In this document: one piece after another, positions 1 through 9,734 of the stretch
How the letters are laid out: each line of letters opens with the position of its first letter
How positions within the stretch are numbered: the stretch's first letter is position 1
NCBI RefSeq assembly: GCF_018613535.1
Contig: NZ_JAGGQB010000010.1
Location: 1-55,019, forward strand
Length of the DNA: 55,019 nt
DNA from: Bacillus sp. ISL-51
GTDB lineage: Bacteria; Bacillota; Bacilli; Bacillales; Bacillaceae
Direction of reading: 5' to 3'
The notes under the pieces: model-generated
What the model was told of the DNA's origin: nothing
Database searches by the model: none
Seen by the model: the letters and a program-made list of their open reading frames with translations, nothing else
Made by a program: the position numbers and the translations under genes

Positions 1-47
1 GTTTAGTTTTCAAAGATCATCTTGTCTTTCGTTCAAGCGACTTTATT

Positions 48-76
48 ATTATATCTTATCAATCTCTTGAAGTCAA
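48..76 (-). promoter_or_regulatory. rRNA operon promoter P2 (sigma-A)
   Basis: On the minus strand a -35 TTGACT (71-76) and a -10 TATAAT (48-53) are separated by 17 bp. It is the downstream one of two tandem promoters pointing off the left edge. The following leader, ending at position 1, carries the CTTTGAAAACT-like segment typical of Bacillus 16S leaders. The rRNA operon itself lies outside the window; in strain 168 the operon after lysS is rrnJ. Confidence 0.85.
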
Positions 77-131
77 CAACTTTTTAAATTTCTTTTTTTC
101 GTCAACGCCTTGTTCAGCGGCAACGAATAAT

Positions 132-160
132 AATATACCATCCCATAAATAATAGTGCAA
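132..160 (-). promoter_or_regulatory. rRNA operon promoter P1 (sigma-A)
   Basis: The minus strand shows -35 TTGCAC (155-160) and -10 TATATT (132-137) with a 17-bp spacer, about 84 bp upstream of P2. Tandem P1/P2 promoters are the usual arrangement ahead of Bacillus rRNA operons. Confidence 0.75.
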
Positions 161-208
161 TAGTTTTTTTGAAAGAAAACCAAAAAACTTTTCGGGATGT
201 AATATTTT

Positions 209-250
209 CAAAAAAGCGCCGCACTGGAGTACGGCAGAGGCGGCGCTTCT
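209..250 (-). terminator. Intrinsic terminator after lysS
   Basis: An 8-bp stem, AGCGCCGC (215-222) against GCGGCGCT (240-247), is followed on the minus strand by a T run (210-215). It lies just after the lysS stop codon and separates the folate/lysS operon from the rRNA promoters. Confidence 0.85.
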
Positions 251-256
251 TTTCTA

Positions 257-1846
<1,590 letters not shown>

Positions 1847-2848
1847 TTAGCCTACTTTTGCATCTTGAAGCTCTTTTGCCTCTACTTCAGCCGTAAATGC
1901 ATCTAAAAGCTGTACAAGTTCTTCACGCGTCTCACAATGGTTGATTTCGTTGCGGACCTTCGCATTGCCTCTGACGCCTTTCAGATACCAGGCAGCGTGC
2001 TTTCTCATTTCTCTGACTGCCACGTTTTCGCCTTTTAATTTAATCAGACGGTCCAGATGCAGCTTACATACTGACATTTTTTCGTGAACTTGCGGTTCAT
2101 CTTTTAATTCACCTGTTTCAAGGTACTGAACCGTACGGTAAATCATCCACGGATTTCCGAGTGCCGCGCGGCCGATCATTACGCCGTCAACACCGGTTTC
2201 ATCAAGCATGCGCTGGGCGTCTTGCGGCGTTTTGACATCACCGTTTCCGATAACGGGAATAGAGACGGACTGCTTCACTTCTTTAATGATATCCCAGTTC
2301 GCAGTGCCCTCGTACATTTGCACTCTTGTGCGGCCGTGCAGAGCGACCGCTTTTCCGCCTGCACGTTCAACGGCTTGAGCGTTTTTCACCGCATAGATGT
2401 GATCTTCGTCCCATCCCATTCTCATCTTCACTGTGACCGGCTTATCAACAGCATCTACTACTGCGGATACCATTTCATAAATCTTATCAGGATCGAGAAG
2501 CCATTTGGCGCCCGCATCACATTTTGTAATCTTTGGTACGGGACATCCCATGTTAATATCAATTATATCAGCCGTTGTATTTTGATCTACGAACTTAGCC
2601 GCTTCTACAAGGGTTTCTTTCTCTCCTCCGAATATCTGAAGGCTGAGGGGTTTTTCTCTTTCCTCAATATAGAGCATTCCCATTGTTTTTGCATTGTTGT
2701 ACAGAATGGCTTTGTCACTGACCATTTCCGCGCATACCAGACCCGCTCCGAATTCTTTAACGGTCAGTCTGAATGCGGCGTTGCAGACTCCTGCCATCGG
2801 GGCAAGAACCACTCTGTTTTTCAATTGAATATCACCGATTTTAAACAT
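1847..2848 (-). CDS. dusB: tRNA-dihydrouridine synthase B (YacF)
   Basis: An FMN-dependent enzyme that reduces uridines in the D-loop of tRNA using NADPH. The 333-aa protein has the Dus TIM-barrel signature NMGCPVPK with the catalytic Cys at residue 102, and flavin-binding GNGDV and GNPW segments further on. A clear AGGAGG precedes the ATG. The start codon overlaps the yazB stop by one base (TAATG), which indicates translational coupling. It sits at the end of the folate cluster, an arrangement conserved in Bacillus. Reduced flavin and folate chemistry may be the link, but that is inference. Confidence 0.95.
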   Translation of the reverse strand: MFKIGDIQLKNRVVLAPMAGVCNAAFRLTVKEFGAGLVCAEMVSDKAILYNNAKTMGMLYIEEREKPLSLQIFGGEKETLVEAAKFVDQNTTADIIDINMGCPVPKITKCDAGAKWLLDPDKIYEMVSAVVDAVDKPVTVKMRMGWDEDHIYAVKNAQAVERAGGKAVALHGRTRVQMYEGTANWDIIKEVKQSVSIPVIGNGDVKTPQDAQRMLDETGVDGVMIGRAALGNPWMIYRTVQYLETGELKDEPQVHEKMSVCKLHLDRLIKLKGENVAVREMRKHAAWYLKGVRGNAKVRNEINHCETREELVQLLDAFTAEVEAKELQDAKVG

Positions 2849-3075
2849 TATTTGTCCTCCTTTCGTTTATTTTCCGGCGGAGCCAATTCCTCCGCGCTTA
2901 TATTTAAAGTATCAGCCGCGTCACGAATGACCGCAGCTGACGGCAAACGGTTTCCGCGTTCAATCTCGCCGAGAATGGAAACTGATATACCTATCGCTTT
3001 TGCAAACCCTTCTTGAGTATACCCTTTCAGCTTTCTGAATGCACGAATTCGTCTACCCCAGATTTCTGCTTCCAT
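2848..3075 (-). CDS. yazB: Small XRE-type helix-turn-helix protein YazB
   Basis: A 75-aa protein that is almost entirely one XRE/Cro helix-turn-helix (residues about 8-62; recognition region around YTQEGFAKAIGISVS). It has no sensor or dimer extension, so it is either a minimal DNA-binding regulator or a partner of another protein; the target is unknown. The ATG lies inside folK, overlapping its 3' end by 49 nt, and has an AAGAAGGTG ribosome binding site within folK. The stop overlaps the dusB start. Such tight packing implies co-expression with folate synthesis and tRNA dihydrouridylation, but no function can be read from the sequence. Confidence 0.9.
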   Translation of the reverse strand: MEAEIWGRRIRAFRKLKGYTQEGFAKAIGISVSILGEIERGNRLPSAAVIRDAADTLNISAEELAPPENKRKEDK

Positions 3076-3530
3076 ACTCTTACACCTTCTTGGTTTGTTT
3101 CGGCGCTTATTGTTATATTAACAGCTTGCGGACAGATTTCTTTTAAAGGCGCAAGGACAAATAAGCGCTCATACATTCTCGGATGCGGAACAATCAGCTG
3201 CTCTGTTTCAATATTTTCACGATTATACAGCAAAATGTCAAGGTCTGCCGTTCGCGGTCCCCACCGGACTTCTCTCGTTCTGCCTAATTCGGCTTCGATG
3301 CTCTGTGTCAGATCCAGAAGTTCAAAAGGAGAAAGAGAGGTCTTGATTTCAACCGCCATATTGAGAAACTGATCTTGATCCTTGTACCCGACCGGGTCTG
3401 TTTCATATATTGAGGACACCTTCGTCACCGTTACACGCTGATGCTGCCCGAGCATTGCCACGGCTTGCCGCAAATAGCGTTCACGGTCGCCTATATTTGA
3501 TCCGAGGCCGATATATGCCGTATTGTTCAT
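3027..3530 (-). CDS. folK: 6-hydroxymethyl-7,8-dihydropterin pyrophosphokinase (HPPK)
   Basis: Transfers pyrophosphate from ATP to 6-hydroxymethyl-dihydropterin, the step before dihydropteroate synthase in folate synthesis. The 167-aa protein begins with the family's AYIGLGSNIGDR and carries the HPPK signature RWGPRTADLDIL at residues 89-100, with the Mg-binding aspartates. The start overlaps the end of folB by 4 nt (ATGA), so translation is probably coupled. The 3' end overlaps yazB. All features are ordinary for a complete, functional FolK. Confidence 0.96.
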   Translation of the reverse strand: MNNTAYIGLGSNIGDRERYLRQAVAMLGQHQRVTVTKVSSIYETDPVGYKDQDQFLNMAVEIKTSLSPFELLDLTQSIEAELGRTREVRWGPRTADLDILLYNRENIETEQLIVPHPRMYERLFVLAPLKEICPQAVNITISAETNQEGVRVWKQKSGVDEFVHSES

Positions 3531-3889
3531 GATTTCTTTCTCGTCATTTCAATCGCTACCGATTTATAATGGCCCGGAATCGGCGGATCGGGTTTAATGA
3601 CTTTAACTGTGCATTGGCGCACCGGGTCAAACTTCTTGAGGACGGTGTCCGCAATCCGTTCCGCAAGCGTCTCCACCAGATTGACAGGTTCTCCCTCTGC
3701 GATTTCCCGGCAGACGCTGTAAAGCTCCGCATAATTAATGGTATAAGCCAAATCGTCAGTTTGTCCCGCTTTGCTCAAATCAAGCTCAGCTGTGAGATCT
3801 ACCTTAAAGCGCTGCCCCAGTTTGTTTTCTTCTTCAAAAACACCGTGGTATCCGTAAAACTCCATACCTTCTACATAGACTTTATCCAT
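3527..3889 (-). CDS. folB: Dihydroneopterin aldolase
   Basis: Converts dihydroneopterin to 6-hydroxymethyl-dihydropterin and glycolaldehyde in folate synthesis. The 120-aa length is normal. The N-terminal strand and active-site region read VEGMEFYGYHGVFEEE, and the C-terminal VIKPDPPIPGH holds the conserved lysine and proline turn. The start overlaps folP by 8 nt and has an AGGAGG inside folP; the end overlaps folK by 4 nt. The order folP-folB-folK is the typical Bacillus one. Confidence 0.96.
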   Translation of the reverse strand: MDKVYVEGMEFYGYHGVFEEENKLGQRFKVDLTAELDLSKAGQTDDLAYTINYAELYSVCREIAEGEPVNLVETLAERIADTVLKKFDPVRQCTVKVIKPDPPIPGHYKSVAIEMTRKKS

Positions 3890-4739
3890 GATGTACGCCT
3901 CCTTTATTCAACATAGCATCCATCATCTTCGCCATCCTTGCGATTTGTTTCACATCGTGCACTCGGACAATGTCAGAGCCTTTCTGGATGCCAAGACATA
4001 CTGTCGCTCCCGTCCCCTCGGCTCGCTCCTCAGGAGGAAGGTCAAGCACACGGCCGATGAATCTTTTTCTTGAAGCAGCGAGCAGCAGCGGGTATCCCAA
4101 GTTGCTGAACAGTTCAAGTTGGTTCATGACGGCCAGGTTGTCCTCATATGTTTTCGCAAAACCAATCCCCGGATCAAGGATGATATTTTTATCTTCAACA
4201 CCGGCTTCCGCCGCGATCTTTACGCTTTCCATCAAGTCGGCGAGCATATCGGGAATAAGGTCGTTATAGTTTCTCTCCTGCCGATTGTGCATTAAGATAA
4301 TCGGAACGCCATGGGCTGCCGCTACTGACGCCATGTCAGGGTCGCCCTTTGCTCCCCAGATATCATTAATGATGGAGGCTCCCGCCTTTACCGCTTCATC
4401 TGCCACAGAGGCTTTGTACGTATCGATAGAAATCGGAACGTCCAGTTCATTTGTTATCCGCTCAATCACCGGAATCACCCGTGACAATTCTTCATCGACA
4501 GATACAAATGATGCGCCCGGTCTGGTCGATTCACCGCCGATATCGATAATATGAGCGCCTTCCTCGGCCATTTTCACTGCATGCATGAGAGCTGTTTCCG
4601 TACTGTCGAATTTACCGCCGTCAGAGAAGGAATCAGGCGTTACATTTAATATCCCCATAACGAGCGTCTTCTCTTTATAAGATAGAACGCCTTTTTTTGT
4701 ATGAATCAATTTGGGCTGTTCAATCGTTTGCTGCGCCAT
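3882..4739 (-). CDS. folP: Dihydropteroate synthase (Sul)
   Basis: Condenses 6-hydroxymethyl-dihydropterin pyrophosphate with p-aminobenzoate to dihydropteroate; the target of sulfonamides. The 285-aa TIM-barrel shows motif 1 (MGILNVTPDSFSDGG, residues 28-42) and motif 2 (IDIGGESTRPG, near 66-76), and further pterin-binding segments LDPGIGFAKT and LLAASRKRFIG. AGGAGG lies just before the ATG. It is placed between pabC, which makes its pABA substrate, and folB/folK, which make its pterin substrate. Confidence 0.97.
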   Translation of the reverse strand: MAQQTIEQPKLIHTKKGVLSYKEKTLVMGILNVTPDSFSDGGKFDSTETALMHAVKMAEEGAHIIDIGGESTRPGASFVSVDEELSRVIPVIERITNELDVPISIDTYKASVADEAVKAGASIINDIWGAKGDPDMASVAAAHGVPIILMHNRQERNYNDLIPDMLADLMESVKIAAEAGVEDKNIILDPGIGFAKTYEDNLAVMNQLELFSNLGYPLLLAASRKRFIGRVLDLPPEERAEGTGATVCLGIQKGSDIVRVHDVKQIARMAKMMDAMLNKGGVHHG

Positions 4740-4755
4740 TTTGCTCCTCCTTCTG

Positions 4756-5604
4756 TTAGATCATTTTGTTTATTTCTTGCTGATACAGCTCTTGGAGCAA
4801 TTGTACTGTCTCTCCGCTCGCTCCCGAAAACCGTACTTCCTCTATTTTAGAAAACGGAATGATCTCGAGAACAGAGTTTGTCATCCACGCCTCATCCGCC
4901 TCCAGCATTGATTGAAAAGGGAATCGGCCTTCGATGACTTCCGTTCCCTGACGTCTCATTTCACCGATCACAAACTGCCTTGTCACACCGTCAAGTATGC
5001 CTGTATCCAGAGAGGGTGTATACACGGTGTTTCCTTTGCGCCAAAAGACATTGGAAACAATGCCTTCTGCGACATCCCCTTCTTCAGTCAAGAAAATCCC
5101 TTCATATTTAGGGTCATTGCCAATTTCCTGTTTGGCGTACAAGTTGTTTAAGTAGTGATGGGATTTTAACCGAAATGACCCTTCAGGTGTATTCCTCCGA
5201 ATTGAGAGGAGCCTGCCTTCTTTTTGATCAGGCAGTGTTTCAGGGTTCAGCGGGTGGACAAAACAAAGGACTGTCGGTTTTTCATAGGTCTGAGCGGCAA
5301 AGCCTTTATCACTGATTCCAGCTGAAATGTTAAGCCTGACCCGTGCGCTGCCGTCCTTTATGTCATTCAAAAGCAAAAGCTTTTCCAGCATATCAAGCAG
5401 CTCCTGCCTGCTGACGTCATATGCAATCTGCACGTCACGAAGCGCCCGTTTAAGTCTGTAGATATGGCCGTCCAGCAGAAAAGGCCGGCCCCGATAAAGC
5501 CTGAACGTCTCGAACACGCCGATTCCGTACAGATAACCATGGTCAAAAGGAGAAAGCACTGCTTCTTTCTCCTCTATATATTGACCATTCAAATATATAA
5601 TCAC
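4756..5604 (-). CDS. pabC: 4-amino-4-deoxychorismate lyase
   Basis: A PLP enzyme of the class IV aminotransferase fold that eliminates pyruvate from aminodeoxychorismate to give p-aminobenzoate. The 282-aa protein has the family N-terminus with [14 protein letters not shown], the probable PLP-binding Lys147 in [10 protein letters not shown], and [13 protein letters not shown] and TGILDGVTR segments that line the cofactor site. The ATG overlaps the pabA stop (ATGA), coupling the two. A D-amino-acid transaminase is the main alternative for this fold, but position in the pab cluster decides for PabC. Confidence 0.94.
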   Translation of the reverse strand: MIIYLNGQYIEEKEAVLSPFDHGYLYGIGVFETFRLYRGRPFLLDGHIYRLKRALRDVQIAYDVSRQELLDMLEKLLLLNDIKDGSARVRLNISAGISDKGFAAQTYEKPTVLCFVHPLNPETLPDQKEGRLLSIRRNTPEGSFRLKSHHYLNNLYAKQEIGNDPKYEGIFLTEEGDVAEGIVSNVFWRKGNTVYTPSLDTGILDGVTRQFVIGEMRRQGTEVIEGRFPFQSMLEADEAWMTNSVLEIIPFSKIEEVRFSGASGETVQLLQELYQQEINKMI

Positions 5605-6188
5605 ACCGTCACTTCCTTCTCGCGGTGCGTCTCAATAAAGTTTCTGAGCATTTCCTTTCCGAAGGAGGTCATGATCGATTCAGGGTGAAATTGAACGCCT
5701 TCGATAGGCAGTTCATTATGGCGGATTGCCATAATTTCTCCTTCTTTTGTCTGTGCGGATACCGTAAAACAGCTCGGTAATGTCTCCGCTTTGACGATAA
5801 GTGAATGGTAACGGGTCGCGACCAGCGGATTTTGCAGGCCTTTAAATAGCGTCTTCCCGTCATGCATGATTTCTGATGTTTTACCGTGCATAAGCCGTTC
5901 CGCTCTGATGACGTCGCCGCCAAAAACCTGGGCAATTGACTGATGCCCGAGGCAGACACCGAAAATCGGAATGCTGCCTGCGAAATGTTTGATGGCTTCA
6001 AGGCTGATCCCCGCCTCGTCAGGACTGCACGGCCCCGGTGAAATCATTAAAAAATCCGGCGACAGCTCTTCGATTTGCTCGATCGTAATCTCATCATTCC
6101 GTTTGACGATCAGCTCTTCCCCAAGCTCTCCTAAATATTGAACCAAGTTATACGTAAATGAATCATAGTTGTCAATCATTAATATCAT
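5601..6188 (-). CDS. pabA: Glutamine amidotransferase shared by pABA and anthranilate synthesis (PabA/TrpG)
   Basis: Supplies ammonia from glutamine to PabB, and in Bacillus also to TrpE, because the trp operon lacks its own amidotransferase (known biology). The 195-aa class I amidotransferase has the oxyanion motif [10 protein letters not shown], nucleophile Cys79 in GVCLGHQ, and His168/Glu170 in FHPES. The ATG at 6188 follows GAGGTGA with a 7-nt gap. The ribosome binding site lies within a series of NAG triplets that form a TRAP site, so translation should fall when tryptophan is abundant. The end overlaps pabC by 4 nt. Confidence 0.97.
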   Translation of the reverse strand: MILMIDNYDSFTYNLVQYLGELGEELIVKRNDEITIEQIEELSPDFLMISPGPCSPDEAGISLEAIKHFAGSIPIFGVCLGHQSIAQVFGGDVIRAERLMHGKTSEIMHDGKTLFKGLQNPLVATRYHSLIVKAETLPSCFTVSAQTKEGEIMAIRHNELPIEGVQFHPESIMTSFGKEMLRNFIETHREKEVTV

Positions 6189-6232
6189 CTCTGCTCACCT
6201 CATCTGATTTTTGTCTCTTCTGCACTCAGCTC
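6189..6232 (-). promoter_or_regulatory. TRAP (MtrB) binding site over the pabA ribosome binding site
   Basis: On the minus strand eight NAG triplets (six GAG, two CAG) occur in two runs of four, each triplet separated by exactly 2 nt: 6230-32, 6225-27, 6220-22, 6215-17, then an 8-nt gap, then 6204-06, 6199-6201, 6194-96, 6189-91. The last four cover the Shine-Dalgarno and abut the ATG. TRAP is known to repress trpG/pabA translation in B. subtilis by binding such triplets. The site also spans the end of pabB. Confidence 0.85.
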
Positions 6233-7615
6233 TAACGCTTTTTTCATCGCAAAAGCTTTTTTGAACGATTCCTTATATTCATGCTTAGGAACCGAATCAA
6301 TGACCACTCCTGCGCCGGACTGCATAAAAGCATGTCCTCCTGCTGCATAGATCGTCCGAATCACGATGTTAAACTGCAAATCACCGTTAAATCCAAACCA
6401 TCCTATAGAACCAGTATAAAGCCCTCGTCTTGTCGGCTCAAGCTCTTCTATAATTTCCATCGTTCTAACCTTAGGCGCTCCGGTGATCGTGCCGCCGGGG
6501 AAGACCGCGTGAATGATGTCTACCGCGTCATATCCGTCTTGCAGTTCCCCCTGTACATTTGACACGATATGCATGACGTGGGAGTACTTTTCTATCGCCA
6601 TAAATTCGTTCACACGAACGGAGCCGTAGCGGGATACACGCCCGAGATCATTTCGTTCCAGGTCTACAAGCATTACATGTTCCGCGCGTTCTTTTTCATT
6701 ATGAATTAACTCGTCAGCCAGCGCCTTGTCTTCAGCGTCATCTTTTCCTCTGGAACGCGTCCCTGCGATCGGCCTCGTTTCAAGCTTCTTCCCTTTTTTC
6801 GTTACCAATAGCTCAGGCGAGCCGCATATCACTTGAAAGCCTGGTGTTTCCAGGTACGCCATATAAGGTGACGGATTGACGTCTCTTAAGTGCTTATACA
6901 CCTCATAAGGATGGGCTGAGAGGGGCTGAGATTGCCGAGTGGACAAATTAACCTGAAATACATCCCCGCTCGCGATGTATTGCTTTATTTTTTCTACCGC
7001 TTGTGAGAAGCCTTCTTCAGTAAACGGAGAAGCATAAGATCCGTCTCCGTCTTGCTTCAGCGTCTGGCTAGGCACATTTTTCGTCTGGCGGGACTGCCAC
7101 ATTTGCTCTAACTCGGTAAGCTTTGCTTCGGCCAGCTCCTCATCTCCATCATCGGTATGAGTAATGAGCCATAACGCTTCCTCCATGTGGTCGTAAACAG
7201 CCACATCATCAAATACGAGAAAGTAAATATCGGGCGTTTCCAGATCATCTAAGGAAAGCATTTTAAAATGCTCAATATACCGGGCGTAGTCGTAGCTTAT
7301 AAAACCGATCGCTCCGCCTTGAAAGTCCGGGAGTTCTTCTTTTGTTTCAGTTCCCAGCGTCTGAAACCAGCTGTGAAAGGCACGCAGCGGGTCACCTTCT
7401 TTAAACAGCGTTTCCCCTTTATGCTTAATCGTTGTAATCCCGTCTTTCCCTTTTACGGACGCAATCGGATCTAGACCGGCTATGCTGAATCTTCCCCCTC
7501 TCGCACTCTCAAGCAAAACATGCCGCTTTCTCAATTTCGCAAGGTTTTCATATTGTTGTAAGAAGTCTTGTTTTTTAAAAGGTACTTTTCTTCCTGCCGG
7601 TCTGCGTTGTGCCAT
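6200..7615 (-). CDS. pabB: Aminodeoxychorismate synthase component I
   Basis: Makes 4-amino-4-deoxychorismate from chorismate and PabA-derived ammonia, the first step toward pABA. The 471-aa protein has an N-terminal anthranilate-synthase-type domain (to about residue 170) and a C-terminal chorismate-binding domain with CGSPELLV, RPIAGTRSRG and PGGTITGAPK motifs. It opens the folate operon after the cysK terminator. The ribosome binding site is modest (AGAGGA). Its 3' end, including the last NAG-rich codons, forms half of the TRAP site for pabA. Confidence 0.96.
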   Translation of the reverse strand: MAQRRPAGRKVPFKKQDFLQQYENLAKLRKRHVLLESARGGRFSIAGLDPIASVKGKDGITTIKHKGETLFKEGDPLRAFHSWFQTLGTETKEELPDFQGGAIGFISYDYARYIEHFKMLSLDDLETPDIYFLVFDDVAVYDHMEEALWLITHTDDGDEELAEAKLTELEQMWQSRQTKNVPSQTLKQDGDGSYASPFTEEGFSQAVEKIKQYIASGDVFQVNLSTRQSQPLSAHPYEVYKHLRDVNPSPYMAYLETPGFQVICGSPELLVTKKGKKLETRPIAGTRSRGKDDAEDKALADELIHNEKERAEHVMLVDLERNDLGRVSRYGSVRVNEFMAIEKYSHVMHIVSNVQGELQDGYDAVDIIHAVFPGGTITGAPKVRTMEIIEELEPTRRGLYTGSIGWFGFNGDLQFNIVIRTIYAAGGHAFMQSGAGVVIDSVPKHEYKESFKKAFAMKKALELSAEETKIR

Positions 7616-7741
7616 CGTATCAATCCTCTGCTTCGTTTTCTCTTAGTTTTATTTTAAAGCAATCACGTGAGTGAAAAAAGTGAATTTCTCTTCCAACCAT
7701 AAGATTCGAAGTGATTTTTGGATTTAAGATACTTCGGGCAC

Positions 7742-7767
7742 AAAAAAACTCCCGGAATAACCGGGAG
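7742..7767 (-). terminator. Intrinsic terminator after cysK
   Basis: The stem CTCCCGG (7749-7755) / CCGGGAG (7761-7767) with a 5-nt loop is followed on the minus strand by seven T. It separates cysK from the pabB operon. I could not identify a convincing pabB promoter in 7616-7740; a TAAAAT sequence is present without a good -35. Confidence 0.9.
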
Positions 7768-7782
7768 CCGCGTGTGTTTTTT

Positions 7783-8709
7783 CTATTCAAACTGATAAAG
7801 CGGCGTGCTTAAGTAACGTTCTCCGTTACTCGGGATGATGGCAAGCACTTTTTTGCCTTTCCCCAGTTTTTTCGCAATTTCCAGAGCGGCGTAAATCGCT
7901 GCCCCTGAAGAAATACCGCCAAGGATTCCTTCTTCTTTTGCCGTTCTGCGGGCATATTCAAATGCATCCTCGTTTTGTACGGGAATGATTTGATCATAGA
8001 TTTCTGTATTTAATGTTTCCGGCACAAAGCCTGCTCCGATCCCCTGAATTTTGTGAGGGCCCGGTTTTCCGCCGGAAAGCACCGGTGAATCAGCCGGCTC
8101 TACAGCATAGATCTTGATGGAAGGATATGCTTTTTTCAGAACTTCGCCTGCCCCAGTGATGGTTCCGCCTGTACCGATCCCGGCAACGAACGCATCAAGC
8201 TGGTCTTCTCCAAACTGTTCTACAATTTCTTTCCCTGTCGTTTGACGGTGGATTTCAGGATTTGCCGCATTGTTAAACTGCTGAGGCACGAAATAACCGT
8301 GCTCCTTCGCAAGCTCTTCTGCTTTCTTAATGGCACCCTTCATTCCTTCTGCTCCAGGGGTGAGCACAAGCTCCGCTCCGTATGCACGGAGAAGATTGCG
8401 GCGTTCTATACTCATAGTGTCAGGCATTACGAGGATCGCTTTTAAGCCTTTTGCCGCTGCAACCATCGCAAGCCCGATTCCTGTATTTCCGCTTGTCGGC
8501 TCAATAATCGTGTCTCCCGCTTTTAATTTGCCTTCTTTTTCAGCGGCTTCGATCATTGCAATTCCGATACGGTCTTTTACGCTGCTGCCCGGATTCATAT
8601 ATTCAAGCTTCAGATATACGTCTGCACTGTTTTCGTCCGTCAGACGATTTAATTTTACAATTGGAGTATTTCCGATTAATTCAGTAATAGAATTTGCAAT
8701 ACGCACCAT
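7783..8709 (-). CDS. cysK: Cysteine synthase A (O-acetylserine thiol-lyase)
   Basis: Makes L-cysteine from O-acetylserine and sulfide with PLP. The 308-aa protein has the N-terminal [21 protein letters not shown] Lys45 in GSSVKDRIG, substrate loop TSGNTGIG and phosphate loop GTGGTITG. Start chosen at the ATG at 8709: the longer frame begins at a GTG that overlaps the GAGGTG ribosome binding site. In B. subtilis CysK also signals to the repressor CymR, which controls sulfur genes (known); a sequence resembling a CymR site lies upstream. Monocistronic: own promoter and terminator. Confidence 0.97.
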   Translation of the reverse strand: MVRIANSITELIGNTPIVKLNRLTDENSADVYLKLEYMNPGSSVKDRIGIAMIEAAEKEGKLKAGDTIIEPTSGNTGIGLAMVAAAKGLKAILVMPDTMSIERRNLLRAYGAELVLTPGAEGMKGAIKKAEELAKEHGYFVPQQFNNAANPEIHRQTTGKEIVEQFGEDQLDAFVAGIGTGGTITGAGEVLKKAYPSIKIYAVEPADSPVLSGGKPGPHKIQGIGAGFVPETLNTEIYDQIIPVQNEDAFEYARRTAKEEGILGGISSGAAIYAALEIAKKLGKGKKVLAIIPSNGERYLSTPLYQFE

Positions 8710-8721
8710 CTTGGACACCTC

Positions 8722-8745
8722 AATTTCCGACTAATTTTATTGGTA
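8722..8745 (-). promoter_or_regulatory. Possible CymR operator of cysK
   Basis: Between the promoter and the ribosome binding site the minus strand reads TACCAATAAAATTAGTCGG followed by AAATT, which resembles the CymR motif remembered from sulfur genes (TAA-rich half, then GGAATT-like half). B. subtilis cysK belongs to the CymR regulon. The match is partial and judged by eye. Confidence 0.35.
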
Positions 8746-8755
8746 TTATGTATAT

Positions 8756-8784
8756 AACTTATCAATTTCAAAATTTTTTGTCAA
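8756..8784 (-). promoter_or_regulatory. cysK promoter (sigma-A, -10 uncertain)
   Basis: A perfect -35 TTGACA (8779-8784) directly abuts the TGA stop of yacD. The -10 is less clear: TAAGTT lies at a 17-bp spacing, with TTATAT a few bases later. The placement makes this the likely cysK promoter. Confidence 0.5.
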
Positions 8785-9675
8785 TCATTTAGTTCTTTTA
8801 TCCTCATAAAACCAGGAGACTCCAGCCTCTTTCCACAACGTTTTAACTGTCGCCTTGTCACCTAATTGATCCATAGCGATTTGTCTTCTGATTTGGCTCT
8901 TTACTTCATCGTATGAGAAAGTTCGCGCTTTGAGCTTTTCTTTCAGCTGAATGACGGCATAACCGGCAGAAACTTTGATCGGTTCAGAGGACCATTCGTT
9001 TTCCTTAAGATTTTTCGCTTCTGTAATATAAGCAGGCGGGATATTGTCCTGGTTTTCTGTTATAAAACCGAGGTCTCCTCCGTATTGGGATGTATATCTG
9101 TCTGTTGAGCGTTCTGCGGCAACGGCTTCAAAACTTGAACCGCCCTTCAAATCAGCCAGCACCCGTTCAGCCTCTTTCTCGCTTTTCACAACGATATGCC
9201 TGATTCTGTAGGAATCATCAAATTGGTACAGTTCTTTATTTTTATTATAGAATGATTGCATTTCTTTATCCGAGATATCGATGTCCCTCGTTAACAGCTC
9301 TTCCAGCAGAATATTGTAGCGAATCTGGTCTTTCCATTCTTTTTCCGTTACATGGTCATCTTCGTAAAATGAATTATTGACGGCTTTAATTAAAAGGAAT
9401 TCGCGTTCAAGTTCGCTGTTTGATACTGTGAGTTTGTTCTTTTTTGCAAGCTCTTCTACCACTTCGGCGTTAATCATGTCTTCCAGCGTTGATTTTCCGT
9501 ATTGGTCCTCCATTTTTTTCATCCACTCTTGTCTGGTGATATTTTTATCATCGATAGAGGCGATGGATTCTTCAGATGATCCTGCGGCTTGGGATTTCGT
9601 TAACTTATACGCGATCCCCACGCTGCATACTAACAGCGCTCCTACAATAAGCGTCAAAAATGTCCTTGATTTCAA
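8785..9675 (-). CDS. yacD: PrsA-like membrane-anchored peptidyl-prolyl isomerase YacD
   Basis: A probable extracytoplasmic foldase. The 296-aa protein starts with a signal-anchor (about 5-24, GALLVCSVGIAY); no proper lipobox is seen, so it is probably held by the membrane helix rather than by lipid. A SurA_N-like helical part (40-130) is followed by a parvulin/PpiC domain (about 150-245) with YRIRHIVVKS, GGDLGFI and YAVIQLKEK. Translation appears to begin at TTG with a purine-rich GGGACGGGG upstream. It lies between the hslO terminator and the cysK promoter. The clients are unknown; PrsA is the nearest characterised relative. Confidence 0.88.
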   Translation of the reverse strand: MKSRTFLTLIVGALLVCSVGIAYKLTKSQAAGSSEESIASIDDKNITRQEWMKKMEDQYGKSTLEDMINAEVVEELAKKNKLTVSNSELEREFLLIKAVNNSFYEDDHVTEKEWKDQIRYNILLEELLTRDIDISDKEMQSFYNKNKELYQFDDSYRIRHIVVKSEKEAERVLADLKGGSSFEAVAAERSTDRYTSQYGGDLGFITENQDNIPPAYITEAKNLKENEWSSEPIKVSAGYAVIQLKEKLKARTFSYDEVKSQIRRQIAMDQLGDKATVKTLWKEAGVSWFYEDKRTK

Positions 9676-9699
9676 ATTCTACCCCGTCCCTTTTTTAAA

Positions 9700-9734
9700 T
9701 TAAAAACAACCCGCTAAAGAGCTAGCGGGTTGTT
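9700..9734 (-). terminator. Intrinsic terminator after hslO
   Basis: A 12-bp perfect stem, AACAACCCGCTA (9705-9716) / TAGCGGGTTGTT (9723-9734), is followed on the minus strand by TTTTTA. The hslO stop codon TAG is part of the stem, so translation ends inside the hairpin. Confidence 0.9.
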
